64,000 nt of DNA. It comes from Planococcus citri. Lineage: Eukaryota > Arthropoda > Insecta > Hemiptera > Pseudococcidae. The DNA is taken from contig NC_088679.1 of assembly GCF_950023065.1 (NCBI RefSeq), positions 70,866,001 through 70,930,000 of the forward strand, given 5' to 3'. The notes beneath the pieces were generated by a model that made no database searches, was not told where the DNA came from, and was given only the letters and a program-made list of their open reading frames with translations. Both the position numbers and the translations under genes were made by a program. This document shows positions 47,400 through 58,800 of this stretch, in pieces. The first letter of the stretch is position 1; every line of letters starts with the position of its first letter.

Positions 47400-49330
47400 T
47401 AAAATCAATTTTCAAAAGTTTTCGTTTATATTCTATTGATTTTTTTTTGCATATTGCCTACTTTCCTGTAAAAATGGAAGAACGTTGGTCAAAAAAAATT
47501 GACATGTAAATTTTGATTCAATCGATGAAACGGTTTCCCTTTCCCTTCCCTTCCTTTCCCAAACTGACGAATTTGAAAAATTCCCCATCATATAAGTTGT
47601 GTCCTTTTTTTCTAAAATTCCAAATAAAAAGTTCTTTTGAGGTTCTCTCTCCCTCCCCCACCCCAAAATCGTATTTTTGGAGACATTTCCTGCTGAAACA
47701 GAATCACAAGAAAAGTCTTGTTGTTTTCAAATTTTAAAATCAATTTTTGAAAGTTTTCGTTCATTTTCTTCCAACAGAATTTTGATTTTTTTGCATATTG
47801 CCTACTTTCCTGTAAAAATGGAAGAACGTTGGTCAAAAAAATTCGACATGTAAATTTTGACTCAATCGATGAACCGGTTCCCCCTTCCCTTCCCTTCCCT
47901 TCCCTTCCCTTCCCTTCCCTTCCCTTCCTTTCCCAAACTGACGAATTTAAAAAATTCCCCATCATATAAGTCGTGTGCTTTTTTTCTAAAATTCCAAATA
48001 AAAAGTTCTGCTATTTTCATCAAATTTTGAATTTTTTGTTTATTTTTGTTTTTTCATTTTTTTTACTTTTTTTGTAAGTGAAAAAAGAGACATTTTGAGG
48101 TTCCCTCTCCCTCCCCCACCCCGAAATCGTATTTTTGGAGACATTTCCTGCTGAAACAGAATCACAAAAAAAGTCTTGTTGTTTTCAACTTTTAAAATCA
48201 ATTTTTGAAAGTTTTCGTTCATTTTCTTTTAACAGAATTTTGATTTTTTTGCATATTGCTTACTTTCCTGTAAAAATAGAAAAACATTGACAAAAAAAAA
48301 ATTGACATGTAAATTTTGACTTAATCGATGAACCGGTTTCCCTTCCCTTCCCGGTCTCTTCCCTTCCCAAACTGACGAATTTGAAAAATTCCCCATCAGA
48401 AGTCGTGTGTTTTTTTTCTAAAATTCCAAATAATAAGTTCTGCTATTTTTATCAAATTTTAAATTTTTTTCATTTTTTCTGCTTTTTTTGTAAGTGAAAA
48501 AAAGAGACATTTTGAGCTTCCCTCTCCCTCCACCACCCCAAAATCCTATTTTTGGAGATATTTCCTGCTGAAACGGAATCACAAAAAAAAGTCTTGTTGT
48601 TTTCAATTTTTTAAATCAATTTTTGAAAGTTTTCGTTCATTTTTTTCTTCCAGAATTTTTATTTTTTTTGCATAGGTATTGTCGACTCTCCTGTAATGTA
48701 AGTTAAAAGAAAAAAAATTGACTTAAATTTTGACTCAGTCGGGGAACCGGTTTCCCTTCTGGTCCCTTCCCTTCCCTTCCCTTCTCAAACTGACGAATTT
48801 GAAAAATTCACCATCATATAAGTCGTGTGCTGTTTTTCTAAAATTCCAAATAAAAAGTTCTGCTACTTTCATCAAATTTTGAATATTTTGTTTATTTTCG
48901 TTTTTTCATTTTTTCTACTTTTTTTGTAAGTGAAAAAAAGAGACATTTTGAGCTTCCCTCTCCCTCCCCTACCCCAAAATCGTATTTTTTGGAGACATTT
49001 CCCGCAGAAACAGAATCACAAAAAAAATCTTGTTGTTTTCAATTTTTAAAATCACTTTTTGAAAGTTTTCGTTCATTTTTTTCTTCCAGAATTTTTTTTT
49101 TTTGCATAGGTATTGTCGACTCTCCTGTAATGTAAGTCAAAAGAAAAAAATTGACATAAATTGACGCAGTCGGTGAACCGGGTTCTCTTCCGTTCCCTTC
49201 CGTTCCCTTCCCTTCCCTTCCCTTCCCTTCCCAAATTTAAACATTTGAAAAAATCCCCATCAAAAGTCGTACGCTTTTTGCTATAATTCCAAAAAAAAAG
49301 TCTTGTCATTCAATAAAATTTTGAATGTTT
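47400..49330. repeat. About five tandem copies of a 350-460 bp repeat with embedded CCCTT minisatellite
   Basis: Each copy has, in order: GAAAGTTTTCGTTCATTTT, TTTTTGCATA..GCCTACTTTCCTGTAA, a 'TTGACATGTAAATTTTGA' segment, CGATGAACCGG, a CCCTTCCCTT run, CAAACTGACGAATTTGAAAA, and TCTAAAATTCCAAATAAAAAG. Most copies then carry TGTAAGTGAAAAAAGAGACA and CGTATTTTTGGAGACATTTC. The TGCATA landmark falls near 47450, 47790, 48250, 48670 and 49105. The first copy is shorter, lacking the central segment. Copies are closely related. Confidence 0.85.
47880..47932. repeat. (CCCTT)n simple repeat
   Basis: About ten uninterrupted CCCTT units lie within one copy of the larger tandem repeat. Shorter runs occupy the same position in the other copies (about 47535-47562, 48343-48366, 48750-48783, 49188-49232), so repeat number varies between copies. 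Confidence 0.9.
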
Positions 49331-49954
49331 CGTGCTTTTTGAACACCCACCCTCCCAATTACAAAAAATTGAAATATTTTACAAAAATCTTTTACTGGAA
49401 CAGAATTTCCAAAAAAAAGTTCCGCTATTTAATTAAATTTTGAATATTTTGTTCATTTTCTTTTTTCGATTTTCCTCCATATTTTTTTCAATTTACTTTG
49501 AGAGTGAAACAAATAAAAATTCGACTTGAATAAATTTTGAGCGTTCCTCTCTTGTCCCTCTGCTGAAAAATTGAAACATTTGAAGAAGTTTCCTGCTGAA
49601 ACAGAATTACAAAAAAGTTCCTCAAATTACAGAAGTTGTTCTGTAAGCTGAAACATTTGACCAATTTTCTGCGTCAAGTCCTGATTTTCTGTTAAAATGG
49701 TCAAAATTGCCAAAAAGTCTTCCCTATTTTTTTTTTGAAATTCATTTTCCACGTACGTAATCCCTTTCGCTTTCCAGACCATTTTTTGTAATTCGGCTAG
49801 AAAATTTTCAACGTGAATAAATTTTTTAACTTTTCGTCATCCCCTCTTCTTGAAATTGAATCATTCGGAAAAAGTTTCTTTCGAATGTCCTGCTAAATTC
49901 ACGGACTGAAGAATTTACTCACGATTAAAAATTGTCTGAAAGCAGGGACATTTC
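49331..49954. other. AT-rich tail after the tandem repeat, no gene
   Basis: Segments such as CTGCTGAAACAGAATTACAAAAAAGTTCC echo parts of the preceding repeat, so this is probably its strongly diverged edge. No coding frame is supported. Confidence 0.55.
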
Positions 49955-50101
49955 TTTTCTCTTTCTGATACCTACACGCGAAGTGAAACGTCAAACGTAA
50001 TTTATAAATTTGAGAATGTAGCAAAAATGGGTTGTATTTGGTAAAAATATCTTTCTTTAAATAACATCTCCCGAAGCTAGATATACTTCTCTCTCTCTTT
50101 T
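49955..50101 (+). repeat. Direct repeat, copy 1 (partner 52648-52793)
   Basis: About 140 bases including GTCAAACGTAATTTATAAAT, AGAATGTAGC.AAAATGGG and ATAACATCTCCCG.AGCTAGA recur 2.7 kb downstream in the same orientation, with roughly 85-90 percent identity by eye. Neither terminal inverted repeats nor a coding frame was seen. Confidence 0.8.
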
Positions 50102-52647
50102 CATATTATTATTCAAATCCTTAGAATACAATTCAACATTTTTCGATGTATTATACGCAGGTATAAATACAATTATATGTATAGTATAGGCTGACGACTG
50201 ACATCGGCGTCAAGTTAATGCCATCGTCATGTCAAGCGACGAGAATAAAAGCTCATCCTTTGCCAGACACGTTGCAATAATTTTTTGTCGAGGCGTTAAT
50301 TTCATTAGGACCAATTTCCTAGGCAGCTTTTTACGTTCCCACATTCCACGATGAACGACGACTAACGCCGCGTAATCGTTTTAGCATATTTTGTTTGTTT
50401 AATAAATGGAATAATTTTCGCAACTGCCGAAAAAAAAACAACGCCATTCTTTTTCCTCTGGCCATCCACCACCTCACGGGCTGAAAATCTCATTCCCCTC
50501 GATGGGTATCTTTAATGGAAACGGATAATACGTAAAATGCAGCTCGTAAATGTAAACTTAATTCGTGGTATTTTATTTTAATGCCAACTAATGCACCGGG
50601 CTGGCTACTCCCTCGAATCCATTCGAATAAATTCACAGTACAGAACGGCAATCAATTAATAATATTTATTTTATCCGTAATAGTTTGCCGGTGATTGCAT
50701 CCGTTTTTGGACGTTGTACAGGGTCAGGATAGGATCGAGGGGGTACACATTACAAAAGAATACCAGCATCAGCTCTTTTGATGTATGGTCTGCGGTTAAT
50801 GGCAACCTATACGACTAGCTAAATTCCACCTCATCGTGCGGAGTAAAAATCACCACCGACGATTCACACGAGCGAGCTAGCGCCCTGCAGACTTTGCAGA
50901 GTGCCTGGCTTTTTTCTGCATTTGTCGAAAATGCACCCTTTTACACAGTTATTCGAGGTGCCCATTGTAAGTAATGACTTTGTTTATCCCTCTTTTCATA
51001 CGCTCGCATGTAAAGTTCGCATTGCCACGTACGTTTTCTCTTCGCTCTTCTCGCCTTTTCGTGGTGGCGTTTTCTTGTTTTAGTAATGTCGACGCTACGA
51101 CGACGCACATTCGTTCGTCTGCCTTGTATGTGGAGCTGTGTGGAGCCCTCATCAGCATCGCCACATTCTTCTATTATGAAAATGTTTTAACCTTAATTAC
51201 TTCAAAAGCGAAGAGCCGTATGGAAGTCCGCTCGCTTTTCTGTCCTTTTTATACCCATTTTGCACGTTTCCTCTGCAAACCAACGTCGGAGGTTAGATTT
51301 GCGGCGTCGAGTTCCGGCTGCAGCCGCGAGAGGCGAGCCTTTTACCACTTTTTTCCCAGCTCGACGCCGAGCGGAGCAGTGGGGGCAAGACGGCGGATAT
51401 TTTTTTCAAACTGTTGCGGAAAAAATTAAATTTCTGGTTAAATGTGCGGTGAATATTTAATTTTTTTACCATTGTTGTTGTTGGTGGTACTGGTGGTGGC
51501 GTGGTTGTTATTATTATTATATAGCTACGAAACAGTGTGCAACGGTTTTAAATACTCTTATACGGTGGTATAGTGATTTAAACTTTTTTTTTGTTTCGAA
51601 TATCTCCCCCTATCGTCCTTCATCCTGCGGTGTTTCTTAATCGCCGACACAATGCGGTTACTCTTCCTTTTATTAATTCGAATTATTTCCTGTCGCTTGA
51701 TCCGTTTTGGCGTAGGCGTTTGTTCAATGTAAATAAACAATGATTCAACAAATTCAGACTTAAAAAGTTGATATTATTCAATTTTCCTCTTCAGCTGTTG
51801 TTGGTGGTATTTTAAATTCAACGAAATGTCACCGTTGCTCATTTCGAATAAAAATCTTTCGTTTTGAAATGAAATAATACAATTCGCTTTCGACGGTCGT
51901 GCCTCTTTGAGTACATTTTCTTCAATATTTATTTATTCATTTCATCTCCGAAATTTGATGAAATATCAAACATTAAACAGTAATCTCTGCAAACCTTCCT
52001 GCTTCTCACATACCCATCAATTCAATCACACACGCACGTCTTCTGCAAAAAAAGATATCATAAGGAAAAAAAATCATCCCAAATACCATATCATTAACCT
52101 CGCAGCAATCTACTGTTCCTTTGCAATCTCGTATAACGACACACATATCCACAAAATAGGCTCACAGATACTGCGTTCTTCCAAGCAAGCGAGACAGCAC
52201 AGAATGAAGAAGAAGAAAAAAAAGGGAAAAAAGGAAAACACGCACGACACGTGTTGAATAATTTCCGATTCAAACCGAGAAGAAAACTTTTCACGTAGAA
52301 ATATGATGCCAACATGTACGAAACATCAAGCAAAGAAACACGCCTTATAACATCAGCTCAACAAACCGCAATAAATATAATTTTCTTCAGAGTCGAGCAG
52401 GCATATTAAAAAATTATTTTACGTTATGAGCGTGTCAGGCTGTGTTGTGTGAGCCGAGCCAATGTAACTCTATTGTGGCGAAATCTGCGAAACATCAAGA
52501 AGAAAGAGAATGAAAGTAAAAAAAGGAGAAGAAAAAAAGAGGAAAAAAGTATTCAAAGGAATGACGTATGGTTTTAAAACGTTTCCCGTGCTAAGTACGT
52601 ATATATGTATGGAACATATAACACAATTCACATAATATAATATATAT
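50102..52647. other. Unique sequence between direct repeats, no gene recognised
   Basis: Balanced composition. The longest frame, 50974-51429 (151 codons, +), starts hydrophobic and becomes Arg/Ser-rich (SSSGCSRERRAFYHFF), and I cannot connect it to a family. A TTG/GTG-rich simple stretch lies at about 51471-51510. The frame at 51907-52257 ends in a lysine run. None can be called a gene on this evidence. Confidence 0.45.
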
Positions 52648-52793
52648 CGCTCGCTTTCTTATACGCAAAGTGAAATGTCAAACGTAATTTATAAATTTAA
52701 GAATGTAGCGAAAATGGGGCGTACTTTGGTAAAAAATATCTTACTTTGAATAACATCTCCCGGAGCTAGATGTAGATATATACTTCTCTCTCT
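52648..52793 (+). repeat. Direct repeat, copy 2 (partner 49955-50101)
   Basis: It has the same segments as copy 1, with an extra GTAGATATA near the right end. Its presence next to otherwise unique sequence suggests an interspersed element or a local segmental duplication with divergence. Confidence 0.8.
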
Positions 52794-52999
52794 TTAGAGA
52801 TTTTATTTCAGCATATCTGGCAGAAGGGTAGAATAATTATACGTGAGGAAGTGAGAAAATTTCAAAATTTTTCAAAACTAATGAAGTGAGATTACCAGAT
52901 TTAGGTGTTTTTGTTGAAAATTCTTGTTCATTGAAACCAAAACAACGCAAAATGTGTAACCTGTTGTGTTTTGGTCATCAATGAATACCATACACTATT

Positions 53000-54059
53000 C
53001 CCGCGAAGCACAAGCAATGCCAAAGTCGATGGAAAAGACGAGATCTCTAATCCATCACTTGTCGACACAACATTTGTTGACACCAATGTCGATAAATGAG
53101 GAGTGAGAAGTTGATATCAAAATCGACTGTCTTCACCCTTAATTTTTTGTCTCGGCAATGTCTCGACATTGGTGTCATTTTTTTTGAGTCTAAAAGAAGC
53201 AAATTTTGATTGAAAATGTGCGAAATGTGCCCAAAACTGTTTTTTTTTATTGAAGTAAAATTATTCTCAAAAATATTTCACCCTAAAAATTTTTTTTGAA
53301 AGAAAAAAATTTGCCCTGAGTAAGGATTGAACCTAGGTTGCCACTCACTTCTGTCTCCTTCTCTAACCACTAGACCATTGCGGCTGTTGAGTGGAGAGAC
53401 CTTAAAAGAATGTTCAGTCCATCTTATTCTGCACTTGGAAACTTTTTCTCATTGTATTGTTGACTCAAGACATTGACAAAGGAGTTGGCAACACTTCAAA
53501 ATTTCTAAAAATATTTTATAGATCTTGTAATCGACATCAACTCTCTCATCAATATTAACCAGATGGTTGATGTCGATTACAAGATCTACAGAAGTATCTA
53601 CTCGATGACACCATTTTGTAGATACTTTTGTAGACCCTATAATTGATATCGAAATTCAGGTCATCTTGCCGATGCCAAAGTTGATGACAATTATTAGATC
53701 AACAAAAGTAACTATACAAGATCAAAATTTTGTAGATGCTTTTGTCGATCTTATAGTCGACATAAACTTCGGATCGACAAGACAACCTGAATTTTGATAT
53801 CGATCATGGGTCTACAAAGGTATCTACAATATATCTATATCTTGCACATGACTGTAGATACAAATGTAGAAAGCAATGACGACCATCAGCATTTTCATCA
53901 TAGTTTTTGAAAATAGTGTCAATTTTTAATCAATTATCTTAAATGTAGTTAGATTAACCCCTTTGTGGATAATGTTCCGACTTTTTCAATCAACAATCAT
54001 GTAAAATCATGTTGATACTTTTGTTGAGGCCACTGACGATCTCGTTAGTGCTACGCGGG
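53000..54059. mobile_element. Fold-back element rich in GTCGAT-type inverted repeats
   Basis: The ends CCCGCGAAGCAC (53000-53011) and, inverted, CCCGCGTAGCAC (from 54059) suggest terminal repeats. Inside, TTGACACCAATGTCGA near 53083 is inverted near 53160. TAGATCTTGTAATCGACATC (53519-53541) has an exact inverted copy at about 53566-53588. Arms of about 105 bases (53621-53725 and 53726-53832) form a long imperfect palindrome. No transposase is present. A tRNA-like SINE head lies inside. Confidence 0.65.
53300..53390 (-). mobile_element. tRNA-derived SINE head or tRNA pseudogene
   Basis: On the minus strand, an A-box TCTAGTGGTTAG (53363-53375 region) and a perfect B-box GGTTCAATCC (53324-53333) are correctly spaced. 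The flanks do not form a 7-bp acceptor stem and no clear anticodon arm is seen, so it is not a functional tRNA. It probably served as the internal pol III promoter of a SINE. The body limits are not defined. Confidence 0.6.
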
Positions 54060-54629
54060 TTATGTTGAAATCATTTGTCTCTCTTATAAAACTTATATTT
54101 CACAGTTCAAAATTCCCAAAAATAAATTTTTTTTCACTAAAAATTATTGTGTTTTTTGCAAAAAATCATACTTAAAAGATTCACTCTTTTCCAAAAATTG
54201 TCTAATTGTTTTTTTGGTCAGAAATTTGCACCAAAAAGCCCTTTTATTTGTTATAATTGTCAGAAGTCTTGCTTTTTGGCCCAAAAATAAAATCAACTGC
54301 TTGATGCTAAAAGTTAACAAGGTTCTACCAAATTCCATTTTAAAATGAAAAGTTCTTGCTTTTTTGGTGATTTGTCCTGCATTGAAGTGTTTTACCTCTG
54401 TTTTGTAACTTTTTTGGTCAGTTTTTGTTTACTTTTTCTATTTTTTTTTTTTTTTTTTAGTTAAGTAAGTATATCAAAGTTATGTGTAGTCCTCAAAAAT
54501 TTGACTTTTCAAAAAAATTGTGATTTGTGATGTTTTTTGCTTCAGCCCTTACCCAACTTGAATTTTTTTTGTTAGAGAATTTGCTTAGTTCTGAAAAATA
54601 ATGGTATAAGTAGGTACTCAATGAATACT
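54060..54629. other. AT-rich, no gene
   Basis: TTTTTGGTCAG and similar words recur, with a long poly-T (about 54440-54460). Its texture resembles the degenerate repeat at 16130-17560. No coding frame was recognised. Confidence 0.5.
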
Positions 54630-55510
54630 TGAAAAGAACGAAGCTCCAGAACCAGATAAAGTAATGGCTGAGGTCTTCAAAGCTGGAAGCAAAGAAGTCA
54701 CTCACCAAATCCACAACATATGCAACTTGATATGGCTGAGTGGTGAATGGCTAGAGGAGTGGGTACAGTCAACTTATTCACTCTGAACAAAAAAGGATTT
54801 CCTGAGAATTGTGAGGACTACAGAGCAATCTCTTTGATGAGTCACACCAGCAAAGTACTATTGAAGATCATGTATGGCAGGTTATACTCACTCATGCACA
54901 GTTAAATCCCTCCAGAACAAGCAAGATTTGTGAGACAAAGAGGAACTAGGGAGCAGATCCTTAACCTCAGACTGCTGATTGAGAAAGCACGTGAATTCAA
55001 TGTGTGTTGTGTGCTTTGTTTTGTCAATTACAAGAAAGCGTTGACTGTATACCAGAGTCCTGCACAGTGTAGTTGAAAGTTATCTGTGTTAGTTGCTGGA
55101 CAAGTGCGGTAAGCTACCAAATATAACTCATCCAAAAGCAGTTATAAATTATAACTGTGTTAGCCTTTGCAATTATACCGCAGTAACTTGTAGTTAAAAT
55201 AACTACACTACCTGCAATTATGCCGCATTCTTATCTGTTTGATGAGTCACCAAAATGTATTGATGAGACACCTAGAGAACCAAAGCTAACTTACCTCTGC
55301 ATTGGTGGTTAGTTGTAGTTACTTATTTGTCGGTTGCGCGCGCCAACAAAAGTAACTGCAGTTAGTAATGTGTAGTTAGATTAGCCAACAGCTTGGGTGG
55401 TTATCCGGCTATTATAACTACACCATGCAGCACTCTGCTGTGTATGGTGGCAAAAGCTGTGGGAAATTCTACCTGAGATGGGTGCACTAATACAGTAAAA
55501 ATTGCTTATT
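54630..55510 (+). pseudogene. Non-LTR retrotransposon reverse transcriptase, N-terminal part, split by a MITE
   Basis: The + strand encodes, with stops and frameshifts, PEPDKVMAEVFKAGSKEV, IHNICNLIWLSGEWLEEW, then QSTYSL, a degraded 'ISLMSHTSKVLLKI' stretch, IPPEQARF-like sequence, GTREQILNLRLLIEKAREF and FVNYKKA. This matches the start of the RT domain (KAPGPD..., LCN.IW..GEWPEEW, SKILLKII, PPEQAGFR.GRGTREQI, DYKKAFDC). The coding text breaks at 55053, where a MITE begins, and resumes after 55437 as CVWWQKLWEILPEMGALIQ, the expected continuation (DCV.W.KLW..L.EMG.P). Many lesions, so it is inactive. Confidence 0.87.
55053..55437. mobile_element. hAT-like MITE, 385 bp, inside the RT pseudogene
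   Basis: The termini are CAGAGTCCTGCACAGTGTAG and, inverted, CAGAGTGCTGCATGGTGTAG, typical of hAT-type ends (CAGAG..CTGC). The flanking 8-mers CTGTATAC (55045-55052) and CTGTGTAT (55438-55445) agree at 6 of 8 positions, fitting a decayed 8-bp duplication. The RT reading frame is continuous when the element is removed. The interior has many AGTAACT/AGTTA words and no coding frame. Confidence 0.85.
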
Positions 55511-55859
55511 ATTATAACGGTTAATGTTATAAATCGCTTTACGTTATTAAAATTGACCGGTCCCGATCTTTTATATCTCATTACATTGAAATTCCATCGG
55601 TTATTGTAATTAAAGCATCGGATAATGTTATAATTTTTAGGTAATTTTTAAGTGTTTTTCGCATTTTTATGCAATTTTAAAATGTTTTCAACACTTTTTC
55701 ACCCAGTTTTTGCCTAATTTTTTTGAAATTTCAGATATTTTCTGATTGAAATCATTTTTTGATACTTTTTTGATAACTTTTTGAAGTTTCAACCTATTTT
55801 CAACACTTTCTCACAATTTTTGCGAAATTTTAGTTCAATGACTACATCTATATATTAAA
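55511..55859. other. AT-rich spacer, no gene
   Basis: TTATTATAACGGTTAATGTTATAA-like words alternate with T-rich sequence. It ends with ATCTATATATTAAA directly before the first 1002-bp unit. That short motif also occurs inside every unit (for example 56427). Confidence 0.5.
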
Positions 55860-58800
55860 ATTATGACCGGATTCTTGTGACAGCGAGATCTCAGGAACGG
55901 CTGAACCGATTTTGATCGACGAAGTCTCAAAAAAAAGCTTTTGACCCGCAGATGTGCAGGTTTTAATCAAAAGTTCAAAAAGTTGCGCTGTAAAGCTCAC
56001 AAATGCTCAATAATTGATTTTTGTCTTTACGTAGCGCATTCAACGTATACACAGTAGTACGTACATATATTATACCTTGAAAGAGCATCTAAAAAAGTCA
56101 AATCTTGAAGAAAAAAGTTCACAAAAAAGTTGTGCCTTAAAGCTCAAAAAAGCTTAATAATTGATTTTTGTCTAAGTATACGTAGCCAACTTGAGGTATA
56201 CAGAGAAGTACGTATATTATACCTTGAAAGAGCATCAAAAGAAGTCAAATGTCGAAGAAAAAAGTTCACAAAAAAGTTGCGCCATAAAGCTCAAAAAAGC
56301 TCAATAATTGATTTTAGCCTATGTGTAGCATATGTCACGTATTCACAGTAGTACGTATATTATACCTCGAAAGAGCATCTAAAAAAGTCAAATGTTGAAG
56401 AATAAAGTTCACAAAAAAAGCTCAATATCTATATATTAATAGCAAGGTGTTTTTTTTTTGTGATCGTTCGTTTGGAAGAACCGCCGAACCGATTTTGTTC
56501 GACGATGTCTAAAAAAAAGCTTTTGACCCGTAGATGTGCAGGTTTTGGTCAAAAGTTCAAAAAGTTTTGAAAAAAGCTTTCAAAAGATTCAAAAAGCTCA
56601 AAAATTGATACAGTATAAACAAGCGTGACGATGTATACGCGAATGTACGTATGGTCCACCTAGAAAGAGCTTGCCAAAAAATACTTTTTGACCATATTTG
56701 TTAAGTTTTATAAAAAGCTTGAAGCTCGAAAAAGTTGAAAAAGCTTTGTACATGACGTAAACAATTAGAATTCTGCAATACCCCATAAACGTTTTAAATT
56801 ACGTAAGAGGTCTACCCAGAAAGTGCTTGCCAAAAACTACTTTTTGGCCATATTCGTAAAGATTATGACCGGATTCTTGTGACAGCGAGATCTCAGGAAC
56901 GGCTGAACCGATTTTGATCGACGAAGTCTCAAAAAAAAGCTTTTGACCCGCAGATGTGCAGGTTTTAATCAAAAGTTCAAAAAGTTGCGCTGTAAAGCTC
57001 ACAAATGCTCAATAATTGATTTTTGTCTTTACGTAGCGCATTCAACGTATACACAGTAGTACGTACATATATTATACCTTGAAAGAGCATCTAAAAAAGT
57101 CAAATCTTGAAGAAAAAAGTTCACAAAAAAGTTGTGCCTTAAAGCTCAAAAAAGCTTAATAATTGATTTTTGTCTAAGTATACGTAGCCAACTTGAGGTA
57201 TACAGAGAAGTACGTATATTATACCTTGAAAGAGCATCAAAAGAAGTCAAATGTCGAAGAAAAAAGTTCACAAAAAAGTTGCGCCATAAAGCTCAAAAAA
57301 GCTCAATAATTGATTTTAGCCTATGTGTAGCATATGTCACGTATTCACAGTAGTACGTATATTATACCTCGAAAGAGCATCTAAAAAAGTCAAATGTTGA
57401 AGAATAAAGTTCACAAAAAAAGCTCAATATCTATATATTAATAGCAAGGTGTTTTTTTTTTGTGATCGTTCGTTTGGAAGAACCGCCGAACCGATTTTGT
57501 TCGACGATGTCTAAAAAAAAGCTTTTGACCCGTAGATGTGCAGGTTTTGGTCAAAAGTTCAAAAAGTTTTGAAAAAAGCTTTCAAAAGATTCAAAAAGCT
57601 CAAAAATTGATACAGTATAAACAAGCGTGACGATGTATACGCGAATGTACGTATGGTCCACCTAGAAAGAGCTTGCCAAAAAATACTTTTTGACCATATT
57701 TGTTAAGTTTTATAAAAAGCTTGAAGCTCGAAAAAGTTGAAAAAGCTTTGTACATGACGTAAACAATTAGAATTCTGCAATACCCCATAAACGTTTTAAA
57801 TTACGTAAGAGGTCTACCCAGAAAGTGCTTGCCAAAAACTACTTTTTGGCCATATTCGTAAAGATTATGACCGGATTCTTGTGACAGCGAGATCTCAGGA
57901 ACGGCTGAACCGATTTTGATCGACGAAGTCTCAAAAAAAAGCTTTTGACCCGCAGATGTGCAGGTTTTAATCAAAAGTTCAAAAAGTTGCGCTGTAAAGC
58001 TCACAAATGCTCAATAATTGATTTTTGTCTTTACGTAGCGCATTCAACGTATACACAGTAGTACGTACATATATTATACCTTGAAAGAGCATCTAAAAAA
58101 GTCAAATCTTGAAGAAAAAAGTTCACAAAAAAGTTGTGCCTTAAAGCTCAAAAAAGCTTAATAATTGATTTTTGTCTAAGTATACGTAGCCAACTTGAGG
58201 TATACAGAGAAGTACGTATATTATACCTTGAAAGAGCATCAAAAGAAGTCAAATGTCGAAGAAAAAAGTTCACAAAAAAGTTGCGCCATAAAGCTCAAAA
58301 AAGCTCAATAATTGATTTTAGCCTATGTGTAGCATATGTCACGTATTCACAGTAGTACGTATATTATACCTCGAAAGAGCATCTAAAAAAGTCAAATGTT
58401 GAAGAATAAAGTTCACAAAAAAAGCTCAATATCTATATATTAATAGCAAGGTGTTTTTTTTTTGTGATCGTTCGTTTGGAAGAACCGCCGAACCGATTTT
58501 GTTCGACGATGTCTAAAAAAAAGCTTTTGACCCGTAGATGTGCAGGTTTTGGTCAAAAGTTCAAAAAGTTTTGAAAAAAGCTTTCAAAAGATTCAAAAAG
58601 CTCAAAAATTGATACAGTATAAACAAGCGTGACGATGTATACGCGAATGTACGTATGGTCCACCTAGAAAGAGCTTGCCAAAAAATACTTTTTGACCATA
58701 TTTGTTAAGTTTTATAAAAAGCTTGAAGCTCGAAAAAGTTGAAAAAGCTTTGTACATGACGTAAACAATTAGAATTCTGCAATACCCCATAAACGTTTTA

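Noticed and set aside
50974..51429. 151-codon frame in unique sequence
   Set aside because: It starts hydrophobic and ends Arg/Ser-rich with no motif I recognise. No splice or promoter support was seen. Left unannotated rather than given a function.
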